Assembly (NCBI GenBank): GCA_949128015.1
Contig: CASBRC010000364.1
Span: 1 to 14,533 of the forward strand
DNA: 14,533 nt
DNA from: Synechococcales cyanobacterium PMM_0003
Lineage (GTDB): Bacteria > Cyanobacteriota > Cyanobacteriia > Pseudanabaenales > Pseudanabaenaceae
Direction: 5' to 3'
The position numbers and the translations under genes are program-made. Position 1 is the first letter of the stretch. The number at the start of each line of letters is the position of its first letter. The notes under the pieces were generated by a model. The model made no database searches and was not told the DNA's origin. It saw only the letters and a list, made by a program, of their open reading frames with translations. Of this stretch, positions 7,796 through 13,970 are shown piece by piece.

Positions 7796-7833
7796 ATAAT
7801 GGGCGCAAAGCGCTCACTATCTAAATCTTGAGG
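7783..7833 (+). terminator. Gene-end hairpin carrying the histidine kinase stop codon
   Basis: The last codons of the kinase gene and its TAG (7793-7795) form the left arm CCTCAAGATTTAGATA (7783-7798), which pairs with TATCTAAATCTTGAGG (7818-7833). The stem continues, with one mismatch and one wobble, to the tip GCGC-AAA-GCGC-type core at 7804-7812. No T-tract follows, so it is not a standard intrinsic terminator, although hairpins of this type may end or protect transcripts in cyanobacteria. Confidence 0.6.
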
Positions 7834-7935
7834 GTTTGAGTGATAAAGATAATTTTTTGAAAGTGCCGCGAAGCGGCACTTTCAAAAAATTATCTGGGTT
7901 TTATGGCAGCGCAAGGCGCTGTATCTAAATCTTGA
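7818..7935 (+). repeat. 14-bp direct duplication flanking palindromic element copy 2
   Basis: TATCTAAATCTTGA occurs at 7818-7831 and again at 7922-7935, bracketing the 96-bp element. In both places it is preceded by a similar GC hairpin tip (GCGCAAAGCGCT and GCGCAAGGCGCT). The repeated unit therefore spans about 28 bases with a 3-base difference in length. It may be a duplication linked to insertion or expansion of the element. Confidence 0.6.
7828..7923 (+). repeat. 96-bp palindromic element, copy 2
   Basis: This copy has a perfect 23-bp stem with a GAA loop (7847-7895) and a second hairpin CAGCGC-AAG-GCGCTG (7907-7921). It starts TTGAGGG and ends GCGCTGTA, as in copy 3. It separates the kinase gene from the response-regulator gene and accounts for most of their 170-base gap, so the two may not be fully co-transcribed. 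Confidence 0.8.
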
Positions 7936-7965
7936 TATTTCAAGCAGTTTATACGATCTAAATAT

Positions 7966-8400
7966 ATGGAACCAACCAAAATTTTGCTGGTCGAAGACGA
8001 TCCTAATGATGTTGAGCTAATTCAAATTGCCTTGGATAGCTACAACTTTGTCAATAAAATAGACATAGTATCTGACGGAGAACAGGCAATTCATTATCTG
8101 TTTGGGCGCGACGATCAACCACCTACTCAGCCATTACCAAAATTAGTGCTTTTAGACTTAAAGCTCCCTAAGATCGATGGGCTACAAGTTTTAGAAATAA
8201 TTCGCAAATCTCCGCGTACTCGTAACCTTGTCGTGGTGGTGATGACCTCATCGGCTGAGAACAGAGATTTAAAAGCTTGTTATGATTTAGGAGTTAACAG
8301 TTATATTGTCAAGCCTTTAGATTTTCAACAGTTTGTAGAAATGTCACAACAGGTGGGCTTTTACTGGATGATGCTCAATCAGCTACCATCAATTGATTAG
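7966..8400 (+). CDS. Rcp1-like single-domain response regulator
   Basis: This 144-residue protein is a lone receiver domain. It has the acidic pair D11/D12 (LLVEDDPNDVELI), the phospho-acceptor D64 (LVLLDLKLPKIDG), T94 (VMTSS) and K116 (YIVKPL). The loop VSDGEQAIHYLFGRDD and the C-terminal FVEMSQQVGFYWMMLNQ are typical of the Rcp1 family, which partners phytochrome-type kinases in cyanobacteria. It has no output domain, so it must act by protein contact or phosphate relay. It lies immediately downstream of the PAS kinase, the obvious phosphodonor. It could pass phosphate on, or signal to the receiver of the next protein, but that is inference. No clear ribosome-binding site precedes the ATG at 7966. 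Spacing to the next gene is 164 bases, in which I see no gene, repeat or clear promoter. Confidence 0.92.
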   Translation: MEPTKILLVEDDPNDVELIQIALDSYNFVNKIDIVSDGEQAIHYLFGRDDQPPTQPLPKLVLLDLKLPKIDGLQVLEIIRKSPRTRNLVVVVMTSSAENRDLKACYDLGVNSYIVKPLDFQQFVEMSQQVGFYWMMLNQLPSID

Positions 8401-8564
8401 TGACAATTGCATGTATTTTTGCTTAACCAATGTTGATTTAAGTATTTCTTCAGATATACTTTGGTAAATAGAAGTCATTGGCTATTACTCAAGTAGGTAG
8501 TTGTAGACAGTTGAAAATGATTGTAAACAAGAAATCTAAATTTATATTTTTGCGTCTGTAAACC

Positions 8565-10910
8565 ATGGGAAACTTGATGTCAGAGTTGGGAGAAACCGAT
8601 AAATTAGAGGGTCTGCGATCGCAACGCGATCTAAAAATCTTGATTATCGAAGATGTTGCCGCAGATATGGAGCTAACACTATTAGCTCTAGAATCCGCAG
8701 GTTTATCTTTTATTTATGACATCTCGACTAGCGCACTTGAATGCCAGCAATATCTACAAGATAAAATCTACGATGTAGTTTTGTCAGACTATCGACTGCC
8801 CAGTTTTAATGGGTTACAAGCATTTAACTTTTTAAAACAATCAGGACAAGATATTCCATTTATCTTAATCACAGGTAGTTTAGGGGAAGAAGCTGCTGTT
8901 GAATGTATCAAAGCAGGAATGACCGATTATGTATTAAAAGATCGTTTGTTTCGGTTGCCGAGTGTGCTGAAAAGAGCATTGCAAGAGTTTGCACTACGGC
9001 AACAACAAAAAGCCGCAATCGCCCAAATCGAGCAACAAGCATGGCGCGAAACCATTATTAATCGCATTGTCCAATCAATGCGCGAGACTCTTGTTTTAGC
9101 TGAAGTCCTCCAAACTACAGTCGATTTGTTACACGAAGCTTTACAGGTAAGTTATTGCTTTATCTTCCAGCCAGACGATTTACAGCAAATGCGCGTGAAC
9201 TATGTCAGTAAATGTAGTGGCAATCTCGGTAGCGCAATCATTGGAACCAATTGTGGTTTTCATGAATATTTTCGAGATAAATTGATACAGGGAGAACAGA
9301 TTGCGATTCATCAAATGAATCATGATGGTATTGCAAAGGAGACAAAAGCTTTAGGAGAAAAATGTGGGATTTTATCTCTTTTGTCTACACCTCTCTTTTA
9401 TCAACAAATTTATATAGGTGGAATTAGCCTTGGACAGTGCGATCGCGAACGCATATGGTCGGAAAATGAATTATCGCTAGCCAAGGCAATCGCCGATCAA
9501 TGTGCGATCGCAATCCATCAGTCAGAACTCTATCAAAAGGCTCAATCAGAGATATTAGAGCGTAAAAAAATGGAGACCCAACTGCGTCATGATGCTCTTC
9601 ATGACGCTTTAACAGGCTTACCAAATCGTTCCTTGTTTTTAGATCGCCTCAGCCATGCTTTACAACTGTCCAATCGGCGCTCATATCTAAATACAGGGAA
9701 TCTTCCTAAACAGTTTGCCGTACTTTTTTTAGATTTAGATCGATTTAAGGTAATTAATGATAGCCTTGGACATTTAGCAGGTGATCAACTATTAAAAATC
9801 GTGGCAAGCCGACTAGTTGAGTGTCTTCGTGGGGGCGATACGGTGGCGAGGCTTGGGGGAGATGAATTTGTAATGTTAGTTGAAGAAATTGAAGATATTA
9901 ATGATGTAATTGAAGTTGTGCAAAGGATTAAAGAAATATTGAAAGAGCCAGCATTAATCAACGGCAATGAAATATTTATTAGTACAAGTATTGGCATTGC
10001 TCTCAACTCTGATGATTATACTCAACCCGACCAATTACTGCGTGATGCTGATACAGCCATGTATCGTGCCAAAGAACAAGGTAGAGATCGATACGAAATC
10101 TTTAATCCAGCAATGCACATAGAGGCTCTTAAAAAACTCAGACTAGAGAACGAGCTACGTCGAGCCATCGATCGCCAAGAGTTGCGAGTACATTATCAAC
10201 CAATTGTCTGTTTGAAGTCAGGGCGAATACTTGGATTTGAAGCGCTTGTGCGTTGGCAACATCCTGAACAAGGACTAATATCTCCTGCGGAATTTATTCC
10301 ATTAGCAGAAGATACAGGACTAATCGTAGCGATTGATTTTTGGGTGTTGCAAGAAGCCTGTTCTCAACTACGAATATGGCAAGAGAAGTTTCCTTTAGCT
10401 CAGCATTTAACGATGAATGTTAATTTGTCTGCCAGACAATTCACTCAGCCTGATTTGGCTAGCCAAATTAAGAATATTCTTAACAAGACAAGCCTAAGTG
10501 GAAGTAATTTGAAGATAGAAGTGACAGAAAGTATATTAATTGAAAAAACTTCCTTAGCAACGCAAATCTTAACTGAATTGAGTGAACTCAATATTCAAAC
10601 TTGTATTGATGATTTTGGTACTGGTTATTCTTCTTTGAGCTATTTACATCGTTTCCCGATTCATACACTCAAGATCGATCAATCATTTATATACCAACTC
10701 GATCATCATCCTGAAGATAGTGAAATTGTAAAAGCAATTATTATTTTAGGGATAAATCTGGGCTTAAATGTGGTTGCAGAAGGGGTAGAAACTGCTCAAC
10801 AGTTGGATTGCCTCAAAAAGTATAATTGTCACGCGGGACAGGGATATTATTTGTTTAAGCCTTTAGAAGCTAATGCGATCGCAATATTATTAGAATCTAA
10901 TCCAACATAG
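8565..10910 (+). CDS. Receiver-GAF-GGDEF-EAL protein (c-di-GMP turnover)
   Basis: This 781-residue protein links signal input to cyclic di-GMP. An N-terminal receiver (about 23-140) has D30, acceptor D75 (VVLSDYRLPS) and K125. A GAF domain (about 165-320) lacks the cysteine expected in bilin-binding cyanobacteriochromes. The diguanylate cyclase domain (about 340-515) keeps GGDEF (431-435) and an I-site RGGD (422-425) for product inhibition. The phosphodiesterase domain (about 525-775) keeps EAL (559-561), NVNLSARQ, IEVTES, DDFGTGYSSL (682-691), K703 and AEGVET. Both catalytic halves therefore look intact, and phosphorylation or a GAF ligand may choose between them. Starts at 8565 and 8577 (M5) are both possible; GGGAAA before M5 is a weak ribosome-binding site. 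It follows the Rcp1-like gene and probably acts in the same pathway. Its stop codon lies in a hairpin arm. Confidence 0.93.
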   Translation: MGNLMSELGETDKLEGLRSQRDLKILIIEDVAADMELTLLALESAGLSFIYDISTSALECQQYLQDKIYDVVLSDYRLPSFNGLQAFNFLKQSGQDIPFILITGSLGEEAAVECIKAGMTDYVLKDRLFRLPSVLKRALQEFALRQQQKAAIAQIEQQAWRETIINRIVQSMRETLVLAEVLQTTVDLLHEALQVSYCFIFQPDDLQQMRVNYVSKCSGNLGSAIIGTNCGFHEYFRDKLIQGEQIAIHQMNHDGIAKETKALGEKCGILSLLSTPLFYQQIYIGGISLGQCDRERIWSENELSLAKAIADQCAIAIHQSELYQKAQSEILERKKMETQLRHDALHDALTGLPNRSLFLDRLSHALQLSNRRSYLNTGNLPKQFAVLFLDLDRFKVINDSLGHLAGDQLLKIVASRLVECLRGGDTVARLGGDEFVMLVEEIEDINDVIEVVQRIKEILKEPALINGNEIFISTSIGIALNSDDYTQPDQLLRDADTAMYRAKEQGRDRYEIFNPAMHIEALKKLRLENELRRAIDRQELRVHYQPIVCLKSGRILGFEALVRWQHPEQGLISPAEFIPLAEDTGLIVAIDFWVLQEACSQLRIWQEKFPLAQHLTMNVNLSARQFTQPDLASQIKNILNKTSLSGSNLKIEVTESILIEKTSLATQILTELSELNIQTCIDDFGTGYSSLSYLHRFPIHTLKIDQSFIYQLDHHPEDSEIVKAIIILGINLGLNVVAEGVETAQQLDCLKKYNCHAGQGYYLFKPLEANAIAILLESNPT

Positions 10911-10940
10911 AAAGGGCGGTTCGCGCCCTTTCTATGTTGG
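10902..10940 (+). terminator. Gene-end hairpin carrying the GGDEF-EAL stop codon
   Basis: CCAACATAGAAAGGGCG (10902-10918) pairs perfectly over 17 bp with CGCCCTTTCTATGTTGG (10924-10940) around a 5-base loop GTTCG. The left arm contains the last codons and the TAG stop (10908-10910). It lacks a trailing T-tract. It sits back to back with the fabD-side palindrome, giving a barrier between convergent genes. Confidence 0.65.
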
Positions 10941-10941
10941 T

Positions 10942-10994
10942 AAACCCAAAAAGATGGGTTGCACGCGCAGCGTGCAACCCATCTTTTTGGGTTT
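10942..10994 (-). terminator. Perfect palindrome at the fabD 3' end
   Basis: This is a perfect 25-bp stem with a 3-base loop. Its tip is GCACGC-GCA-GCGTGC (10961-10975) and its outer arms are AACCCAAAAAGATGGGTT and its complement. The palindrome begins at the last base of the fabD TAA stop (10996-10994 on the minus strand). Together with the hairpin at 10902-10940 it fills the 83 bases between the convergent GGDEF-EAL and fabD genes, so it is a likely two-way transcription boundary. No T-run follows on either strand. Confidence 0.65.
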
Positions 10995-11884
10995 TATGAT
11001 TTTTTAAAAGAGATTGCTTGTTCTAAAGTACTGACATTTACCAACGCCAAATTAGGCGCATTTCGCTTAACCAATCCTGTTAATACCTTGCCAGAACCAA
11101 CTTCAATCACTTGATCATAGCCTTGATCTGCAAGATACAAACAGATTTCGCGCCATCGAACTGGCGAGGTCATTTGTCGAATAAGACGATCGCGCAAAAC
11201 CTGTCCAGAAGTCGTCGCGTCGTTTGGCTCAACATTGGAAATAACAGGAATTTCTGCTTCATTAAAAATTGTCTGTTCTAGAATTGACGCAAATTTCGCG
11301 GCAGCATCAGCCATTAGAGGTGAATGGAATGCACCACTCACTGCTAAAGGAATTGCACGTTTGGTTTTTACCTGTTCACAAATTAATTTCACCGCCGCTT
11401 CCGTTCCCGAAATCACGACCTGATCAGCGCTATTATCATTAGCCAAAATTACATTCTCAGTTTTTGCGATCGCAGTTTCTAGTACTGTCCGATCAAAACC
11501 AATCAAAGCTGTCATCGCGCCGCCGCTAGCAGCCGACATCAATTGCGATCTTTGCTTCACTAGTTCTAAGCCCGTGGCAAAATCAATCACATCTGCACAA
11601 TAAAGCGCACTATATTCACCTAAGCTATGTCCTGTCGCTGCATCAGGTTGTACACCTTTTGCTTTTAATACGTCAGCAAGAATTGCAGAAATCACATATA
11701 AGCATGGTTGGGTAAATTGAGTTTTGGCAAGTTCCTTGGCATCAGTCTGCGATTTTTCTAAAATCGACCAGCCTAAAATTTGCTCCGCCTTCGCAAACTT
11801 ATCCTTACCTACCTCTGCCAGATCTAAGCCCATGCCAACGGTCTGAGAGCCTTGACCAGGAAATAGCCATACATTTTTTGTCAT
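10994..11884 (-). CDS. fabD: Malonyl-CoA:ACP transacylase
   Basis: This 296-residue cytoplasmic enzyme moves malonyl groups from CoA to acyl carrier protein for fatty-acid synthesis. The length is usual for FabD. The start WLFPGQGSQTVGMG gives the oxyanion-hole glutamine (Q11), GHSLGEYSAL gives the nucleophile S87, QRSQLM gives the substrate carboxylate-binding R112, and GAFHSPLM gives the catalytic H187. The SNVEP and SPVRW segments are also typical. In many cyanobacteria fabD follows plsX and fabH, but here the upstream neighbour is an HNH endonuclease gene, so it is probably transcribed from its own promoter in the 148 bases upstream. I did not find a convincing promoter there. A PKS acyltransferase domain is an unlikely alternative because the protein stands alone and ends at the normal place. 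Confidence 0.96.
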   Translation of the reverse strand: MTKNVWLFPGQGSQTVGMGLDLAEVGKDKFAKAEQILGWSILEKSQTDAKELAKTQFTQPCLYVISAILADVLKAKGVQPDAATGHSLGEYSALYCADVIDFATGLELVKQRSQLMSAASGGAMTALIGFDRTVLETAIAKTENVILANDNSADQVVISGTEAAVKLICEQVKTKRAIPLAVSGAFHSPLMADAAAKFASILEQTIFNEAEIPVISNVEPNDATTSGQVLRDRLIRQMTSPVRWREICLYLADQGYDQVIEVGSGKVLTGLVKRNAPNLALVNVSTLEQAISFKKS

Positions 11885-11940
11885 GTTTGTTCAGTATTTA
11901 GTAGTGTTTTAAAGTTTAACGTCAGTTTAGGATAATTTAA

Positions 11941-12038
11941 AACTTAGTAGGCAAGCATAATTAACCCCAAAGTTAAGAAGCTGTGGCGCATGCGCAGCGT
12001 GCGCTACAGCTTCTTGGGTTTTGCCAAGCTACTTAGTT
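11941..12038 (-). terminator. Nested gene-end hairpin carrying the HNH gene stop codon
   Basis: The inner hairpin (11975-12015) has arms AAGAAGCTGT and ACAGCTTCTT and a GC tip around a GCA loop (GCATGC-GCA-GCGTGC, one wobble). Outer arms AACTTAGTAG (11941-11950) and CTACTTAGTT (12029-12038) pair at 9 of 10 positions, with GGCAA/TTGCC inside them. The right outer arm contains the HNH stop codon (12033-12035). The tip is nearly the same as that of the fabD palindrome. Confidence 0.55.
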
Positions 12039-12527
12039 GATAATATATTTTTCCCATTCGTTATGGTTGCCCGATCGCAAATACTTTGTGACTTCAAAGT
12101 GCAGACCACTATGGGGACGACGGGGCTGCTTTTTCAAAGGCATTGAGGCTTCTTTAGGAGTGCGATTGCCTTTTTTGACATTACAGCGCACACAGGCGGT
12201 AATAATATTGTCCCAGCTGTCACCACCACCACGCGATCGCGGCAGCACATGATCTAGGGTCAGTTCATCGCCTGTATGTCCACAGTATTGACAGGAATGA
12301 GCGTCACGATGCAGGATATTTCGACGAGTAAGCGGAATTTCTTTGTAGGGAATGCTGATATATTGCAGCATTCGGATTACTGTGGGTAATGGCATTCCAG
12401 GATAAATTATCTTGCCATTATGTTCAACTTGTTCGGCTTTGCCTTTTATGACCAATACAATCGCCCGCTGCCAGTTAGTGATGTTCAGCGGCTCATACGA
12501 TGCGTTTAGTACTAGGACTTTTGCCAT
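12033..12527 (-). CDS. HNH endonuclease family protein
   Basis: This 164-residue protein has a conserved N-terminus (MAKVLVLNASYEPLNITNWQ) shared by a widespread bacterial HNH family. It has a zinc-binding pair CQYC (C79, C82) and a second pair CVRC (C112, C115). The HNH core reads LTLDHVLPRSRGGGDSWDNI, with H93 as general base, followed by TACVRCNVKKGNRTP. It is likely a metal-dependent DNA nuclease, but its cellular target is not known. No methyltransferase, phage gene or self-splicing intron is nearby, so it is not obviously part of a restriction system or a homing element. It lies alone between arsJ and fabD, all on the minus strand, with a palindromic repeat upstream and a hairpin at its end. 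The ATG at 12527 matches the family start; no clear ribosome-binding site is visible. Confidence 0.88.
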   Translation of the reverse strand: MAKVLVLNASYEPLNITNWQRAIVLVIKGKAEQVEHNGKIIYPGMPLPTVIRMLQYISIPYKEIPLTRRNILHRDAHSCQYCGHTGDELTLDHVLPRSRGGGDSWDNIITACVRCNVKKGNRTPKEASMPLKKQPRRPHSGLHFEVTKYLRSGNHNEWEKYIIN

Positions 12528-12611
12528 TGTTATCCAGCGGACTTACAAAAGATGCTAACACAGCTAACCAAATATCTGCCACTAAATCTTAAATAACTCA
12601 GTAATTCTTAT

Positions 12612-12707
12612 TACAGCGCAAGGCGCTACCACAAAACCCAGATAATTTTTTGAAAGTGCCGCTTCGCGGCACTTTCAAAAAATTATCTGTATCACTTAAA
12701 CCCTCAA
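12612..12707 (-). repeat. 96-bp palindromic element, copy 3
   Basis: Reverse orientation. A perfect 24-bp stem with a 3-base loop occupies 12639-12689 (outer CAGATAATTTTTTG, tip GTGCCGC/GCGGCAC). The smaller second hairpin is partly degraded (GGTAGCGCCTTGCGCTGTA on the minus strand). It starts 6 bases beyond the arsJ stop codon and in the same orientation as the gene, so it may act as the arsJ transcript end. An open frame of 65 codons running through it is a by-product of the element plus arsJ antiframe. Confidence 0.8.
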
Positions 12708-12713
12708 TTGGTT

Positions 12714-13952
12714 TTATATCGCTTGATTTGTCTGCGGATCGGGCAATTTGCGCGTAATTATGGCGGCGGCTAAGACTAGTGCTGTCGATACCCACAAACA
12801 GCCTACTAAGCCAAAAAATTCGTACACTAGCCCCGATAGCACCGTACCAACTAAACGTCCGCCTGAGTTTGCCATGTAGTAAAAGCCCACATTTAGCGCG
12901 ACTTTATCATCGTCAGTAAAGGCGAGAACTAAGTAGGAATGCACTGATGAGTTAAAGGCAAAGACGATTCCAAAGATTAGTAATCCGCCGATAATTGCCC
13001 AATTTGCAGGGATGCCGACTTGTAGAGAAATTGCGATCGCAGCAGGGACGACGACTAGCAGCGATGTCCAAAATTGCACGGTTTGCGATCGCGGCGGCTG
13101 ACCAGAACCAAAGCGTTTAATCAATGTCGGTGCTAGGGATTGAATAACGCCGTAACCAATTACCCAACAAGCCAAAAATCCACCGACTTGAGAGAAAGAC
13201 CAACCTAAAACACTTCGCAAAAATACGGGCAATCCCACTACAAACCAGACATCTCTAGAACCAAACAGGAAGAATCGTGCAGCAGATAGAAGATTGATTT
13301 CGCGGCTCTTAGAAAAGAGTTGTTTGAATTTAACTTTTGCCTTAATCTTTCCCATGCCTTTGGGAAGAAATAAGCCTGTGAACAAGAGTAAAAATAGCCC
13401 TCCCGCCATAATCCATAAAGAATTCACAAAGCCAAATAATCCCAACAAAGCACTACCCACAAAAAAGCCGACACCTTTGAGCGCATTCTTTGAGCCTGTG
13501 AGAACTGCCACCCATTTGAATAGAGCCGATTGAGCATCTTGAGGAACTACTAATCGAATCGCGCTCTTGGTACTCATTTTGGTCAAGTCTTTCGCAATTC
13601 CTGAAAAAGCCTGAGCAATCATCACATAGAGAACTGCTAGCCATTGCGCCCACTCAGGATTGAGAAGGGATAATAGAACTAAAGAGAAAATCTGTAATCC
13701 AATCCCTGTATAAAGTGTAACCTTAAGTCCTAGTTGTGAGGCAATCCATCCGCCTAAAAAGTTGGTGATAACTCCGAAGACTTCGTAGAAGAGAAATAGT
13801 GAGGCAATTTGAATTGGGGTATAGCCAATATTGTTGAAATAGAGTAATACCAATAGCCGCAAAGCGCCATCGGTAATTGTGAAGCCCCAATAGGTGAGGG
13901 TGACAAGAGCATAGTTCTTAAAATTGGCTTTGGATGCTGTGGAAGAGTTCAT
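12714..13952 (-). CDS. arsJ: ArsJ, MFS exporter of 1-arseno-3-phosphoglycerate
   Basis: This 412-residue major-facilitator transporter has about 11-12 membrane segments (for example 12-38, 47-72, 78-98, 102-120, 160-197, 235-272, 296-345, 358-400) and a central charged loop near 200-220. The N-terminus NYALVTLTYWGFTITDGALR, the segment SGIAKDLTKMSTKSAIR, and the FLFGSRDVWFVVGLPVFL stretch match what I recall of ArsJ. The assignment is greatly strengthened by the GAPDH gene only 18 bases upstream, the standard partner. In the known pathway, GAPDH uses arsenate instead of phosphate to make unstable 1-arseno-3-phosphoglycerate, which ArsJ pumps out. No arsenic regulator is visible; one may lie beyond the window. 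The gene ends next to palindromic element copy 3. An unrelated MFS role is unlikely given the pairing. Confidence 0.9.
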   Translation of the reverse strand: MNSSTASKANFKNYALVTLTYWGFTITDGALRLLVLLYFNNIGYTPIQIASLFLFYEVFGVITNFLGGWIASQLGLKVTLYTGIGLQIFSLVLLSLLNPEWAQWLAVLYVMIAQAFSGIAKDLTKMSTKSAIRLVVPQDAQSALFKWVAVLTGSKNALKGVGFFVGSALLGLFGFVNSLWIMAGGLFLLLFTGLFLPKGMGKIKAKVKFKQLFSKSREINLLSAARFFLFGSRDVWFVVGLPVFLRSVLGWSFSQVGGFLACWVIGYGVIQSLAPTLIKRFGSGQPPRSQTVQFWTSLLVVVPAAIAISLQVGIPANWAIIGGLLIFGIVFAFNSSVHSYLVLAFTDDDKVALNVGFYYMANSGGRLVGTVLSGLVYEFFGLVGCLWVSTALVLAAAIITRKLPDPQTNQAI

Positions 13953-13970
13953 GGTGAAGTATTTACATTT

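Noticed and set aside
9060..9530. GAF domain as a bilin-binding cyanobacteriochrome
   Set aside because: The expected Cys-His chromophore motif ahead of the LLxxP strand is absent. C267 sits too close to that strand to align with it.
12033..12527. HNH gene as a homing endonuclease or restriction enzyme
   Set aside because: It is a stand-alone intact gene with no intron, intein or methyltransferase next to it, and it resembles a widely conserved chromosomal family.
5197..12707. Palindromic repeats as a CRISPR array
   Set aside because: Copies are kilobases apart, in both orientations, with no regular spacers and no cas genes.
12598..12795. 65-codon minus-strand frame overlapping the arsJ 3' end
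   Set aside because: It is made of the arsJ region read out of frame plus element copy 3. The arsJ frame is well supported and this one is not.
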